A DNA stretch of 48,359 nt from contig CAZWXH010000002.1 of NCBI GenBank assembly GCA_964637725.1, positions 1-48,359 of the forward strand, written 5' to 3'. Below are positions 7,721 through 15,324 of the stretch, piece by piece. The position numbers and the translations under genes are program-made. The notes under the pieces are model-generated. The model worked only from the letters and a program-made list of their open reading frames with translations, was not told the DNA's origin and ran no database searches. Origin of the DNA: CAZWXH01 sp964637725. Lineage in GTDB: Bacteria > Bacillota_I > Bacilli_A > Erysipelotrichales > Coprobacillaceae. The stretch's first letter is position 1, and each line of letters starts with the position of its first letter.

Positions 7721-7748
7721 TTGAAAACATGAGAAAGTGTGATATAAT
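7721..7748 (+). promoter_or_regulatory. Promoter of the hydrolase/IIB-like pair
   Basis: TTGAAA (7721-7726) and TATAAT (7743-7748) are 16 bases apart. The last base of the -10 is also the first base of a 30-bp perfect palindrome that covers the expected transcription start. Confidence 0.65.
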
Positions 7749-7777
7749 CTTATTGTCCCTATATAGGGACAATAAGA
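7748..7777. promoter_or_regulatory. 30-bp perfect palindrome over the transcription start, likely operator
   Basis: The half site TCTTATTGTCCCTAT (7748-7762) is followed without a gap by its exact reverse complement (7763-7777). The position just after the -10 box suits a repressor operator; the transcript would also start with this hairpin. There is no U-run, so it is not a terminator. The binding protein is unknown. Confidence 0.65.
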
Positions 7778-7791
7778 AAAGAGGTGTTGAG

Positions 7792-8625
7792 GTGGAAACA
7801 TATAAAGTTGCAACAAAAGAGTGTGTTTTAGAAGTATATGTAAGAGGGAAAAGACAAAGTGATGTTGGAATCCTTTTTTTGCATGGGGGACCAGGTAGTG
7901 GTGCTAAACCACTCATGGAGTTATCTGCTTTTCAATCACTTGAGGATGATTATTGTTGTGTATACTTTGATCAAAGAGGGAGTGGATTATCTTTATTTGA
8001 TTTAGAAAAGGGGATTAGTAAAGAGGATATTGTTAATGATGTCTTACAAGTGGTCTTGGATATAAAAGTTAGACTTAAATTAAAGTCGATATATTTATGG
8101 GGTGGTTCATTTGGTGGAGTCGTTGCTTCTCTTTGCATAGAAAATATAGCATCATATTTTGATGGATTTATGTTAAGTAGTCCTGCAATAACGTTTTCTC
8201 CTCAACAATCATTACAATTCTTTAATCAAACAAAAGCAATGTTTCAAAAGAGATTGAACATTGTTGATGAACAAAATGATCTAGTTTTAGGGGATGTCTT
8301 TTTGAATCAAGAATTTCGTAAGTTTGTCTTTAGTCAAAACAATCCTTCAAATTCATTAAGACATATTTGTGCAATGTCATCATGGTTTTATTCAACTTCA
8401 TTTGAACATCTTTTAGATTTTATAAAAGTTCCTATTTTGATTTTACAAGGGAAAGATGATTTGATTTGTAATTATGAGTATATTGATGAATATGTTAATA
8501 ATTGTGATTGTCGTTTTGTAGAATATTATCTTTTTAATAATTGTGGTCATGAAGTCTTTGTAGATAAGAAGAATGAGTTTGTTTTAATAATAAGAGAGTT
8601 TATAAGGAGGAATAGAAAATGTTAG
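7792..8625 (+). CDS. Alpha/beta hydrolase, proline iminopeptidase-like
   Basis: This 277-residue protein is an alpha/beta hydrolase of the peptidase S33 type. FLHGGPGSGAKP (near residue 30) is the oxyanion-hole motif of proline iminopeptidases and tricorn factor. YFDQRGSGLS follows at about 56. WGGSFGGVVAS near residue 105 holds the nucleophile Ser, ILQGKDDLIC the likely acid, and NCGHEVF the His. The substrate is probably a small peptide or ester. GTG 7792 is the start that keeps AGAGGTG at a proper distance; the frame is open further up but that would run through the operator palindrome. The stop overlaps the next gene, a IIB-like protein, by seven bases. Confidence 0.85.
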   Translation: METYKVATKECVLEVYVRGKRQSDVGILFLHGGPGSGAKPLMELSAFQSLEDDYCCVYFDQRGSGLSLFDLEKGISKEDIVNDVLQVVLDIKVRLKLKSIYLWGGSFGGVVASLCIENIASYFDGFMLSSPAITFSPQQSLQFFNQTKAMFQKRLNIVDEQNDLVLGDVFLNQEFRKFVFSQNNPSNSLRHICAMSSWFYSTSFEHLLDFIKVPILILQGKDDLICNYEYIDEYVNNCDCRFVEYYLFNNCGHEVFVDKKNEFVLIIREFIRRNRKC

Positions 8626-8993
8626 TTTATATTTGTTGTTCAGGAGGAGCGACTTCTAGTATGTTTTGTCAAAAGATAGGGCAAGCATCAGGTCGAAAGG
8701 TTTTGGTTGATCATATATTTATTGTTTTAAAAGATTTGGAAAAGAATATGAAGGAGTATGACTTTATTTTGGCTTATGGTCCAGCTGAGTTATTAAATGA
8801 ACGTCAAGTTCAAAAGTTTCATTTAGATAAGATTATTTCAAGTGTATGGGTAGCACCACAAGTGCGATATTTAAAATCAGTGATATATAAAGCGTTAGAA
8901 CCATTTGATATTCCAGTACATTTAATTGATATGCGAGCTTTTGGAACAATGGATGGTCAAAAGGCCTATGATGATATTGTTGCGAATCTTTAA
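8619..8993 (+). CDS. Free-standing PTS IIB-like protein
   Basis: This 124-residue protein resembles lactose/cellobiose IIB proteins. The phosphate loop is CSGGATSS with candidate phospho-Cys at residue 7 (preceded by another Cys at 6). APQVRYL lies near residue 86 and LIDMRAFGTMDG near residue 106, as in the IIB protein at the start of the window. It is somewhat longer than usual (about 100 residues). There is no IIA or IIC gene beside it; its operon partner is an alpha/beta hydrolase. AAGGAGGAA upstream supports ATG 8619. It may pick up phosphate from a distant PTS or act as a regulator. Confidence 0.78.
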   Translation: MLVYICCSGGATSSMFCQKIGQASGRKVLVDHIFIVLKDLEKNMKEYDFILAYGPAELLNERQVQKFHLDKIISSVWVAPQVRYLKSVIYKALEPFDIPVHLIDMRAFGTMDGQKAYDDIVANL

Positions 8994-9044
8994 CCCTATA
9001 CAACTTTCTTAATTTGTTTTATAATAATTAAGGAGGAAGATATC

Positions 9045-9491
9045 GTGATTGATTTAACACAGGTCTTAACATTTAGTGAAGCCGCAAAAAAATGGGGCTT
9101 TGTTGATGGGAATACATTAAGAAAAGCAGTAAAAAGGAATCGTTTTAAAGATGAAGAAATTCGTAAGAGTGGTGATATATGGTTGACGACATATCAAGCA
9201 ATGTATAGGGTTTTTGGTCAACCACGACAAACTTCTCAAGTACTTTATTATGATCAAATTTTTAGATTGATTACAGATTCAGTTTATAGTCATCAAGATA
9301 TAAAAAAAGAATTGGATAATATTTATCAATTGATAGAAAAAACTATTGATAAAAATGAAATAATGATTATTTTAGTATCAGAAAAGCAACCAGAGAATAT
9401 TGTGACTATAATAAAAACAAAAGAAGATTTATCTTTGTTTTATAAACCATTAGAACGTTATAGTCAGTCACTTTCAATATATAAAGATTAA
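9045..9491 (+). CDS. Small HTH protein (HTH_59-like)
   Basis: This 148-residue protein has an N-terminal helix-turn-helix-like domain. The segment TFSEAAKKWGFVDGNTLRKA, followed by RNRFKDEEIRKSGDIWLTTYQAMYRVFG (about residues 9-58), resembles the HTH_59 family of small DNA-binding domains often found in Firmicutes. The remainder (about 65-148) is helical and then mixed, and I do not recognise it. GTG 9045 is the start, with AAGGAGGAAG eight bases upstream. A TATAAT at 9020 suggests its own promoter. Its targets are unknown. Confidence 0.65.
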   Translation: MIDLTQVLTFSEAAKKWGFVDGNTLRKAVKRNRFKDEEIRKSGDIWLTTYQAMYRVFGQPRQTSQVLYYDQIFRLITDSVYSHQDIKKELDNIYQLIEKTIDKNEIMIILVSEKQPENIVTIIKTKEDLSLFYKPLERYSQSLSIYKD

Positions 9492-9519
9492 TGAGATGAG
9501 TAATTTGTCTCATTTTTTT
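9490..9519 (+). terminator. Terminator after the small HTH gene
   Basis: AATGAGA (9490-9496) and TCTCATT (9508-9514) form the stem, followed by TTTTT. The stem overlaps the stop codon. Confidence 0.7.
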
Positions 9520-9556
9520 CTTTTTACAACATATAATTCATTGAGGTGTTTCCAGA

Positions 9557-10696
9557 GTGAAAAAATTACTTATATGTTTATTGGTTATGTTATTTATATG
9601 TCCGGTGGTTGTTCATGGAGAGGATTTAAAGTTAGCGCCTAATGCATCGTCATCATTATTGATGGAAGCATCTAGTAAGCAAGTTCTTTATTCTACTAAT
9701 GAGAAAGAAAAACTGTATCCTGCGTCGACGACTAAGATTATGACCATGATCCTTTTGTTTGAAGCGATTCATAAAGGATCGTTAAAATGGGATGAAGTTT
9801 TAACATGTAGTGCTTATGCAGCAAGTATGGGTGGTAGCCAGGTTTATCTTAAAGAAGGAGAAAAGATGAGCGTTACTGATTTATTTAAAGCAATCAGTAT
9901 AGCTTCAGCTAATGATGCCTGCGTAATGGTAGGAGAAAGAATTGCGGGATCTAATGATGGCTTTATAAAAATGATGAATGAAAAAGCTAAAGAGTTGGAT
10001 TTGGTCAATACTCACTTTAAAAATGCAACAGGATTGCATGATGAAGAACATTATACTTGTGCATTGGATTTGGGATTAATGGCTTCTTATTTGATTCAAG
10101 TTGGGAATGAGAAGTTATTTGAGACAACATCGTTATATGATAGTTATATTCGTGAAGATAGTGCGCAAAAGTTTTGGTTAGTGAATACGAATAAATTATT
10201 GAAGTCATATGATGGTGCAGATGGTTTAAAAACAGGTTATACAAAAGAGGCAGGATATTGTATTGTTTCTACTGCGAAAAGGAATGGATTAAGGTTGGTT
10301 GCTGTGGTTATGAAAGAAAGTGATCCAAAGGTGAGAAATCAAGAGGTGTCTCAATTATTGGATTATGGCTTTTCCTTATATGAAAATGTAACATTGTTTA
10401 AAAAAGGGAAAGTGATTGAGAAAGTTAAGATTAGTGATGCGAAAGTAGATTATGTAGACATTGTTAGTAAAGAAGATGTTGTGTATGTCAAAGATAAAAG
10501 TTCTGATGATAAAGTCACTTATGAGATGAACTATACTTCTTTAGTTCCCCCTTTTAAAAAAGGGGAAGTTATTGGTCATATACTTTTAATGAAGAATGAT
10601 GTTAATATAGCTTCTTTTGATGTTTGTAGTAATTCTGATATTGCCGCATTATCATTAGGTGAAAAAGTATATAGATATTTTAGAATGTTTGTATAG
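9557..10696 (+). CDS. dacF: D-alanyl-D-alanine carboxypeptidase, DacF type
   Basis: This 379-residue penicillin-binding protein trims the terminal D-Ala from peptidoglycan stem peptides outside the membrane. It has a signal peptide (MKKLLICLLVMLFICPVVVHG), the SxxK motif in PASTTKIMTM (nucleophile Ser about residue 56), SAN in SIASANDACVM (about 118) and KTG in GLKTGYTKEAGYC (about 224). A C-terminal beta-rich domain follows, as in DacA/DacF. GTG 9557 has GAGGTG eight bases upstream. The gene sits directly ahead of spoIIAA-spoIIAB-sigF, the same order as in Bacillus subtilis, where DacF acts on the forespore cortex. A terminator separates it from the spoIIA genes. Confidence 0.92.
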   Translation: MKKLLICLLVMLFICPVVVHGEDLKLAPNASSSLLMEASSKQVLYSTNEKEKLYPASTTKIMTMILLFEAIHKGSLKWDEVLTCSAYAASMGGSQVYLKEGEKMSVTDLFKAISIASANDACVMVGERIAGSNDGFIKMMNEKAKELDLVNTHFKNATGLHDEEHYTCALDLGLMASYLIQVGNEKLFETTSLYDSYIREDSAQKFWLVNTNKLLKSYDGADGLKTGYTKEAGYCIVSTAKRNGLRLVAVVMKESDPKVRNQEVSQLLDYGFSLYENVTLFKKGKVIEKVKISDAKVDYVDIVSKEDVVYVKDKSSDDKVTYEMNYTSLVPPFKKGEVIGHILLMKNDVNIASFDVCSNSDIAALSLGEKVYRYFRMFV

Positions 10697-10722
10697 AAAT
10701 GGATACATCGTATCCATTTTTT
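10697..10722 (+). terminator. Terminator after dacF
   Basis: AAATGGATAC (10697-10706) and GTATCCATTT (10710-10719) form a perfect 10-bp stem with an ATC loop and a short T-run. Confidence 0.8.
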
Positions 10723-10768
10723 GCGTATTTGTTCTATTTTTGTTGAATAAATTCTAGTTTTAGCGAAT

Positions 10769-10791
10769 GGATTTCTTTTCAAAATGAATTG
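10769..10791 (+). promoter_or_regulatory. Possible sigma-H-like promoter of the spoIIA operon
   Basis: GGATTT (10769-10774) and GAATTG (10786-10791) resemble the -35 and -10 elements of sigma-H promoters, which drive spoIIA in B. subtilis. The spacer is 11 bases, shorter than the usual 12-14, so the match is imperfect. Confidence 0.35.
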
Positions 10792-10821
10792 TTATATGAT
10801 ACATGCAAAGGAGGAATGTGT

Positions 10822-11163
10822 GTGGAAAATTATATGAATTATGAAGTAGATAATCAGTTTATTATTGTACGTTTTTATGGTGAAATTGACTGTGCGAATG
10901 CACCTACATATAGACAAGAATTAAGTTCTTTATTAGATGAAACAACACAAGATGTTGTTTTTGATTTCAATGCAACATCTTTTATAGATAGTTCTGGGAT
11001 AGGACTTGTTTTAGGGCGATATAATCAATTGAAGTTTGATCATAGAACTTTAATATTAACAGGATTAAATCAAGTGGCATATCGTTTGTTTGAATTAACA
11101 GGATTGTTTCAGATTATGCCATATTATGAATCAATAGAGAATTTAAAGGAGGGGATACTATGA
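10822..11163 (+). CDS. spoIIAA: Anti-sigma F factor antagonist
   Basis: SpoIIAA is a small STAS-domain protein that, when unphosphorylated, pulls the anti-sigma factor SpoIIAB off sigma-F in the forespore. The 113-residue length and the motif FDFNATSFIDSSGIGLVLGRY fit, with the phosphorylatable Ser in DSSGIG (about residue 57). GTG 10822 is chosen because AAAGGAGG (10807-10814) lies seven bases before it; the ATG at 10816 is too close. It overlaps spoIIAB by four bases. Activation would need a SpoIIE phosphatase, which is not in this window. Confidence 0.92.
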   Translation: MENYMNYEVDNQFIIVRFYGEIDCANAPTYRQELSSLLDETTQDVVFDFNATSFIDSSGIGLVLGRYNQLKFDHRTLILTGLNQVAYRLFELTGLFQIMPYYESIENLKEGIL

Positions 11164-11588
11164 ATCAAATGGAAGTTAGCTTTAGTGCAATACTAGATAA
11201 TGAAAACTTCGCAAGAACAGCAGTAGGAGCGTTTCTAACGCAACTTAATCCAACAATAGATGAAATAATCGAATTTAAGACAATTGTTTCTGAAGCTGTT
11301 AGTAATGCGATTATACATGGTTATAATCAAAGCCCTGATTGTAATGTTGTTATTAAAATGCAGGTTGAAAACAGAAAAGTAAAATTAATTATTCAAGATT
11401 ATGGAAAAGGAATTGAAAATCTTGAACAAGTCAAAACACCGTTTTATACAACGGCTAAAGAATTGGAACATGCGGGGATGGGAATGACAATCATTGAAAC
11501 ATTAGCAGATGATTTTAAAATAGAAAGTGTTATCAATATAGGAACAAAACTCATCATAACAAAAAGATTAAAAGACAACGATGAGTAA
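11160..11588 (+). CDS. spoIIAB: Anti-sigma F factor / serine kinase
   Basis: SpoIIAB binds and silences sigma-F and phosphorylates SpoIIAA using ATP. The 142-residue GHKL-type ATPase shows the N box (SEAVSNAIIHGY, about residues 43-54), G1 box (DYGKGI, about 80) and G2 region (AGMGMTII, about 105). It is coupled to spoIIAA by an ATGA overlap with GGAGGGG upstream and overlaps sigF by eight bases, so the three products are made in fixed ratio, as expected for a partner-switching module. Confidence 0.94.
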   Translation: MNQMEVSFSAILDNENFARTAVGAFLTQLNPTIDEIIEFKTIVSEAVSNAIIHGYNQSPDCNVVIKMQVENRKVKLIIQDYGKGIENLEQVKTPFYTTAKELEHAGMGMTIIETLADDFKIESVINIGTKLIITKRLKDNDE

Positions 11589-12300
11589 AACTTTAGAACT
11601 TCTTGAAAAGGTACGTTCAGGGGATGAACATGCTAAAGCAGAGGTTGTCCAAGATAATTTAGGTCTTGTATGGTCAATCGTTCATAGATTTAAGAATAGT
11701 TATTATGATAAAGAAGATTTATTTCAAATTGGTTGTATAGGTTTAATGAAAGCTATTAATCATTTTGATCCAACTTATAAAGTTCAATTCTCTACCTATG
11801 CAGTCCCTATAATAATGGGAGAAATCAAACGCTATTTTAGAGATGATGGAACAATCAAAGTCTCTCGATCATTAAAAGAATTAAACATTAAGATTACTAA
11901 AACTAAAGAGCTTCTTCAATCACAAAACAATGAAGAACCAACTATTGAACAAGTTGCATCTTATTTAGAGGTGGATCCTCATGATGTAGTTGAAGCCATC
12001 GACTCATCATACTATCCAACCTCATTAAATGAACCGATATATGAAAAAGATGGCTCTACAATAAGTGTTGAAGATAGAGTCATAGATAAGAGTAATCACA
12101 TGTGGTTTGAAAAAATAGCTTTAGAGATGGAAATAGATAAACTAGATGAAAAAGAGAAGATGATTATATATATGCGTTATCAACTTGATTATAATCAAGA
12201 CGCTATCGCTAAAAGACTAGGTATATCTCAAGTTCAAGTCTCACGTTTAGAAAAGAAAATTATCACAAAATTAAGAACACGCTTAAAAGATGAACAATAG
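11581..12300 (+). CDS. sigF: RNA polymerase sigma-F factor
   Basis: This 239-residue sigma-70 factor is the forespore sigma-F (SpoIIAC), identified by its place after spoIIAA and spoIIAB. Region 2 reads DLFQIGCIGLMKAINHFDP with FSTYAVPIIMGEIKRYFRD (about residues 45-85). Region 3 follows, and region 4 ends in DAIAKRLGISQVQVSRLEKK (about 208-227), the -35-binding helix-turn-helix. Without the neighbours sigma-B or sigma-G would be possible, but the operon structure favours sigma-F. Its presence is the best evidence that the lineage makes endospores. Confidence 0.93.
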   Translation: MSKTLELLEKVRSGDEHAKAEVVQDNLGLVWSIVHRFKNSYYDKEDLFQIGCIGLMKAINHFDPTYKVQFSTYAVPIIMGEIKRYFRDDGTIKVSRSLKELNIKITKTKELLQSQNNEEPTIEQVASYLEVDPHDVVEAIDSSYYPTSLNEPIYEKDGSTISVEDRVIDKSNHMWFEKIALEMEIDKLDEKEKMIIYMRYQLDYNQDAIAKRLGISQVQVSRLEKKIITKLRTRLKDEQ

Positions 12301-12332
12301 TATGTTATAATATCTTTGAAAGTGGTGTAAAA

Positions 12333-12830
12333 ATGGAAAAAGAAGATATAAAGAAGTCTTTATTTGAATATATACAAGTTATTTTAATTACCATTATTGT
12401 GACTTTTGGTATTTTATATTTTGTACAAATTTCACGAGTGGTAGGATCTTCAATGGAACCGACATACCATAATGGAAATATTGTGCTTGTTGATAAAATC
12501 TTTTATAAAAGAGATAAACCTTCTCATGATGATATTGTCGTAGTAGATTATCATGTTGCAGAAGGTGAGGACCAAATTATTAAACGTGTTGTGGGAATTC
12601 CTGGTGATTATATTGAATGTAAGGATAATAAACTTTATCGTAATGGTAAATTATTAAAAGAGGACTATATAAAAGAACCAATGGTATGGAAGGACTTTGC
12701 ATATAACATACCCAAAGGAAAGATCTTTATTATGGGAGATAATCGAAATAATAGTGTTGATTCAAGGATGATAGGAACTATTGATTTTGATGAGGAAGTT
12801 ATTGGTCGCGTGTTTTTCAAGGTCTTTTAA
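12333..12830 (+). CDS. lepB: Type I signal peptidase
   Basis: This 165-residue membrane enzyme removes signal peptides from exported proteins. It has one N-terminal span (about residues 14-32), the catalytic Ser in GSSMEPTYHNG (about 39) and the general-base Lys in IIKRVVGIPGDY (about 83), plus the GDNRNNSVDSR box (about 130). The size fits the short Gram-positive SipS type. It starts 33 bases after sigF and ends in a terminator, so it may be read from the spoIIA promoter, from its own, or both. Confidence 0.94.
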   Translation: MEKEDIKKSLFEYIQVILITIIVTFGILYFVQISRVVGSSMEPTYHNGNIVLVDKIFYKRDKPSHDDIVVVDYHVAEGEDQIIKRVVGIPGDYIECKDNKLYRNGKLLKEDYIKEPMVWKDFAYNIPKGKIFIMGDNRNNSVDSRMIGTIDFDEEVIGRVFFKVF

Positions 12831-12845
12831 AGACCTTTTTATTTT
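12819..12845 (+). terminator. Terminator after lepB
   Basis: AAGGTC and GACCTT pair around a short T/A-rich centre, followed by TTTATTTT. It begins in the last codons of lepB. Confidence 0.75.
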
Positions 12846-12854
12846 GGAGGAAAG

Positions 12855-13355
12855 ATGAAGAGAAGATTAAAATATAAAAGAGTTGTAGGTGTTATAAGTC
12901 TTTTGAGTATAATGGTTGTGATTATTGTATTTATGGCAACTCAAGTCAAACATGATTATGAATATACAGGGAAAGTCATGACTTATGATGCTTCTTATCA
13001 ACAAGATGATAAAGTGTACTCATTTTTGTTGAAAAGTTTTACAAAGGATAAGATAAAGTATGTTTGTTTAAATGATATCTATAATATAATGAAAATACTT
13101 GATCATAATGTGAGGGCATATATAGATTATCAAGCACATACAATGACGTATGAATTAAGTGATAAAAAGTATGTATTTGATTATGGGCATGACAAAATTG
13201 TATACAATAATAAATGTATAGAATTTGAAAATAAGGATGAACATATTTATGTTTCTCATAAAAATATATACATTTCTGTCTTTCAAACAGAAAAATTACT
13301 ATTAAATAATGAAAAAAAGCTGAAATTTGATAATAAAAACGCTATCATTTTATAA
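12855..13355 (+). CDS. Membrane-anchored extracellular protein of unknown function
   Basis: This 166-residue protein has a basic N-terminus and one hydrophobic span (VVGVISLLSIMVVIIVFMA, about residues 10-28), and the rest should lie outside the cell. The outer part is rich in Tyr, Asp and Lys. The stretch with YVCLNDIYNIMKIL, then repeated beta-like units, faintly recalls the copper-amine-oxidase N-terminal-type repeat seen in many Firmicute surface proteins. This is a weak resemblance. TTTGGAGGAAAG supports ATG 12855. It follows lepB and precedes an unrelated gene, giving no further clue. Confidence 0.7.
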   Translation: MKRRLKYKRVVGVISLLSIMVVIIVFMATQVKHDYEYTGKVMTYDASYQQDDKVYSFLLKSFTKDKIKYVCLNDIYNIMKILDHNVRAYIDYQAHTMTYELSDKKYVFDYGHDKIVYNNKCIEFENKDEHIYVSHKNIYISVFQTEKLLLNNEKKLKFDNKNAIIL

Positions 13356-13358
13356 AAT

Positions 13359-13392
13359 TCTATTTTTTAGTAGTCAAATAGGGATTTTTTTG
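13359..13392 (+). terminator. Probable terminator after the anchored protein gene
   Basis: CTATTT and AAATAG pair around an 11-base loop, followed by GGGATTTTTTT. Confidence 0.55.
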
Positions 13393-13462
13393 TTAGAATG
13401 TTTAATATTACATGGATATAATGTAATGTATATAAAATGTGTTGAGAAGAAAGGGTGGTATT

Positions 13463-15220
13463 ATGGCATATAAATTCAATATGAAAAGAAGGACAGCGAT
13501 TTTAAATTTTTCTGAGGAATTCTGTCAAAGTCGTTGTCAATTAATTGAGAGTGAATCTTTTTCAAAGGTTTTAGAAAAATTCATTAAAGCAATTAAAAGA
13601 AAAGATACAACGTTATATAATTATTTACATCAAGCACAAAGTGATGATATTGATTTATTAAGTGATTTGAGAAGTATGTTTAAATTATTGCTGGTTATGC
13701 CAGTTGAAGAGGTTCGTGAAATTCGTCCTGAATTTGAAGCGTATTTTAAAGATGTTGATATGATCGTTCAACTTGTTGAAGATATTTATCTTTATTGGAG
13801 ACGACTTCAAAGATATGCAGTTGTATTTAATGAAAAAACAAGAGGAGCAGGTTATCAAAATGTACAATTTGTTGATGCCCAAAATGAGTTTACTGAATTA
13901 GTGTTATCAGTATATCGTACAATTGAAGCAGCTTTAGGACATACTAATAAAGTATTCCGTCAAATTACAGCTGGTGTTAATGCGGGATTAACTGTCGCAA
14001 ATATGCGTGCAGTTTTACCTTATGAATATCGTAATTTAGATGAAATTCCTTTTATTGAGTCTGTTGTTATTCATCCTCCATTTATTACTTATTCAAAACG
14101 TAATAAAAGAGATGGTGTTTTCCCAGAAGCTAAAAAGAATCCAATTGAAGATAAGAAGTTTGATCCAGATTCATGGTTCTGTTATCCAGCTAAAGTTGGA
14201 AACTTAATGGCATTTGTTTACTTTAATATTAAATTCATGGCTCAAGGTATTAGTTTATGTAACTTATTTGACTTAGCTGATGAAGAAGAATATAGAAATA
14301 AAAAACCTGATTTAGTTTATGTTTATGGTTATGAAGATGGTCAAGAAAATCAATCTTTCTATCAAGATGAAGCAAATGATATGATTGTTGCATGTCTTTC
14401 TGCTAGTGATAACTTTGATTATTTTGGTTATATGAAGAAAATGATTTTAACTCTTCATAATGTTCAAAAGATTAATCATAAAGAATTACCAATTCATGGA
14501 GCAATGGTAAAAATGGTTTTACACAATGGTGAAACTAAGAATATTGTTGTTATGGGTGATAGTGGTGCTGGTAAGAGTGAAACAATTGAACAAATCAAGG
14601 TCTATGGTGATGCTTATATTACTGATATGACTACAATCTATGATGATATGGGTGTTCTTTCTTTAGATGAAAAAGGGAAAGTTAAAACATCAGGAACAGA
14701 AATTGGAGCATTTGTCCGTTTAGATGATTTAGATGCTGGTTATAGTTTTAAGGAATTAGACAGATCAGTATTTATGAATCCAGATAAAGTTAATGCGCGT
14801 ATTGTTATTCCAATTACTGATTATAAAGATGTTGTTGCAAAACACGATATTGATATGTTCTTATATGCAAACAACTATGAAGATAGTGAAGAATCATTAA
14901 GTTTCTTTGATAACGAAGAAGATGCTTTAAAAGTATTTAGAGCTGGAGCTCGTATGGCTAAAGGAACAACAACAGAAATGGGAATTGTAGAAAGTTATTT
15001 TGCGAATCCATTTGGACCAGTACAACGTAAAGAACAAACTGAACCAATTTTACAAGATTACTTTAAAAAGATGTTTAAGCAAGGTGTTAAAGTTGGTCAA
15101 TTACGTACACGTCTTGGTATTAAAGGGAATGAACATGAAGGACCTAAACAAGCAGCAATTGCTATTTTAAAATATGTAACTGGTGAAAAAGAATTAATAG
15201 AATTACCAGAAGAAGAATAG
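13463..15220 (+). CDS. Large protein with HPr-kinase/PEPCK-type P-loop
   Basis: This 585-residue cytosolic protein has a clear nucleotide-binding loop GDSGAGKSETIEQI at about residues 364-377. The GDSGxGKSE form is the Walker A motif of HPr kinase/phosphorylase, and the wider fold is shared with PEP carboxykinase. An acidic segment after the loop (AYITDMTTIYDDMG) could hold the metal site. The first 350 residues are helical and I do not recognise them. It is much longer than HPr kinase (about 310 residues) and lacks the normal PEPCK motifs I would expect. ATG 13463 has AAGGGTGG upstream. It may be a protein kinase or a PEPCK-like enzyme; its own terminator marks it as a single-gene unit. Confidence 0.7.
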   Translation: MAYKFNMKRRTAILNFSEEFCQSRCQLIESESFSKVLEKFIKAIKRKDTTLYNYLHQAQSDDIDLLSDLRSMFKLLLVMPVEEVREIRPEFEAYFKDVDMIVQLVEDIYLYWRRLQRYAVVFNEKTRGAGYQNVQFVDAQNEFTELVLSVYRTIEAALGHTNKVFRQITAGVNAGLTVANMRAVLPYEYRNLDEIPFIESVVIHPPFITYSKRNKRDGVFPEAKKNPIEDKKFDPDSWFCYPAKVGNLMAFVYFNIKFMAQGISLCNLFDLADEEEYRNKKPDLVYVYGYEDGQENQSFYQDEANDMIVACLSASDNFDYFGYMKKMILTLHNVQKINHKELPIHGAMVKMVLHNGETKNIVVMGDSGAGKSETIEQIKVYGDAYITDMTTIYDDMGVLSLDEKGKVKTSGTEIGAFVRLDDLDAGYSFKELDRSVFMNPDKVNARIVIPITDYKDVVAKHDIDMFLYANNYEDSEESLSFFDNEEDALKVFRAGARMAKGTTTEMGIVESYFANPFGPVQRKEQTEPILQDYFKKMFKQGVKVGQLRTRLGIKGNEHEGPKQAAIAILKYVTGEKELIELPEEE

Positions 15221-15221
15221 G

Positions 15222-15245
15222 AAGAGACGCATGTCTCTTTTTTTC
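15222..15245 (+). terminator. Terminator after the P-loop protein gene
   Basis: AAGAGAC and GTCTCTT flank GCAT, followed by TTTTT. Confidence 0.8.
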
Positions 15246-15324
15246 TATAAGTATATATAAAAAAGAAGTTCTTTATTTTTATTGGTGAAAAAGTTATAAT
15301 AATAACAAAGAGAGGAGAGGTAAT

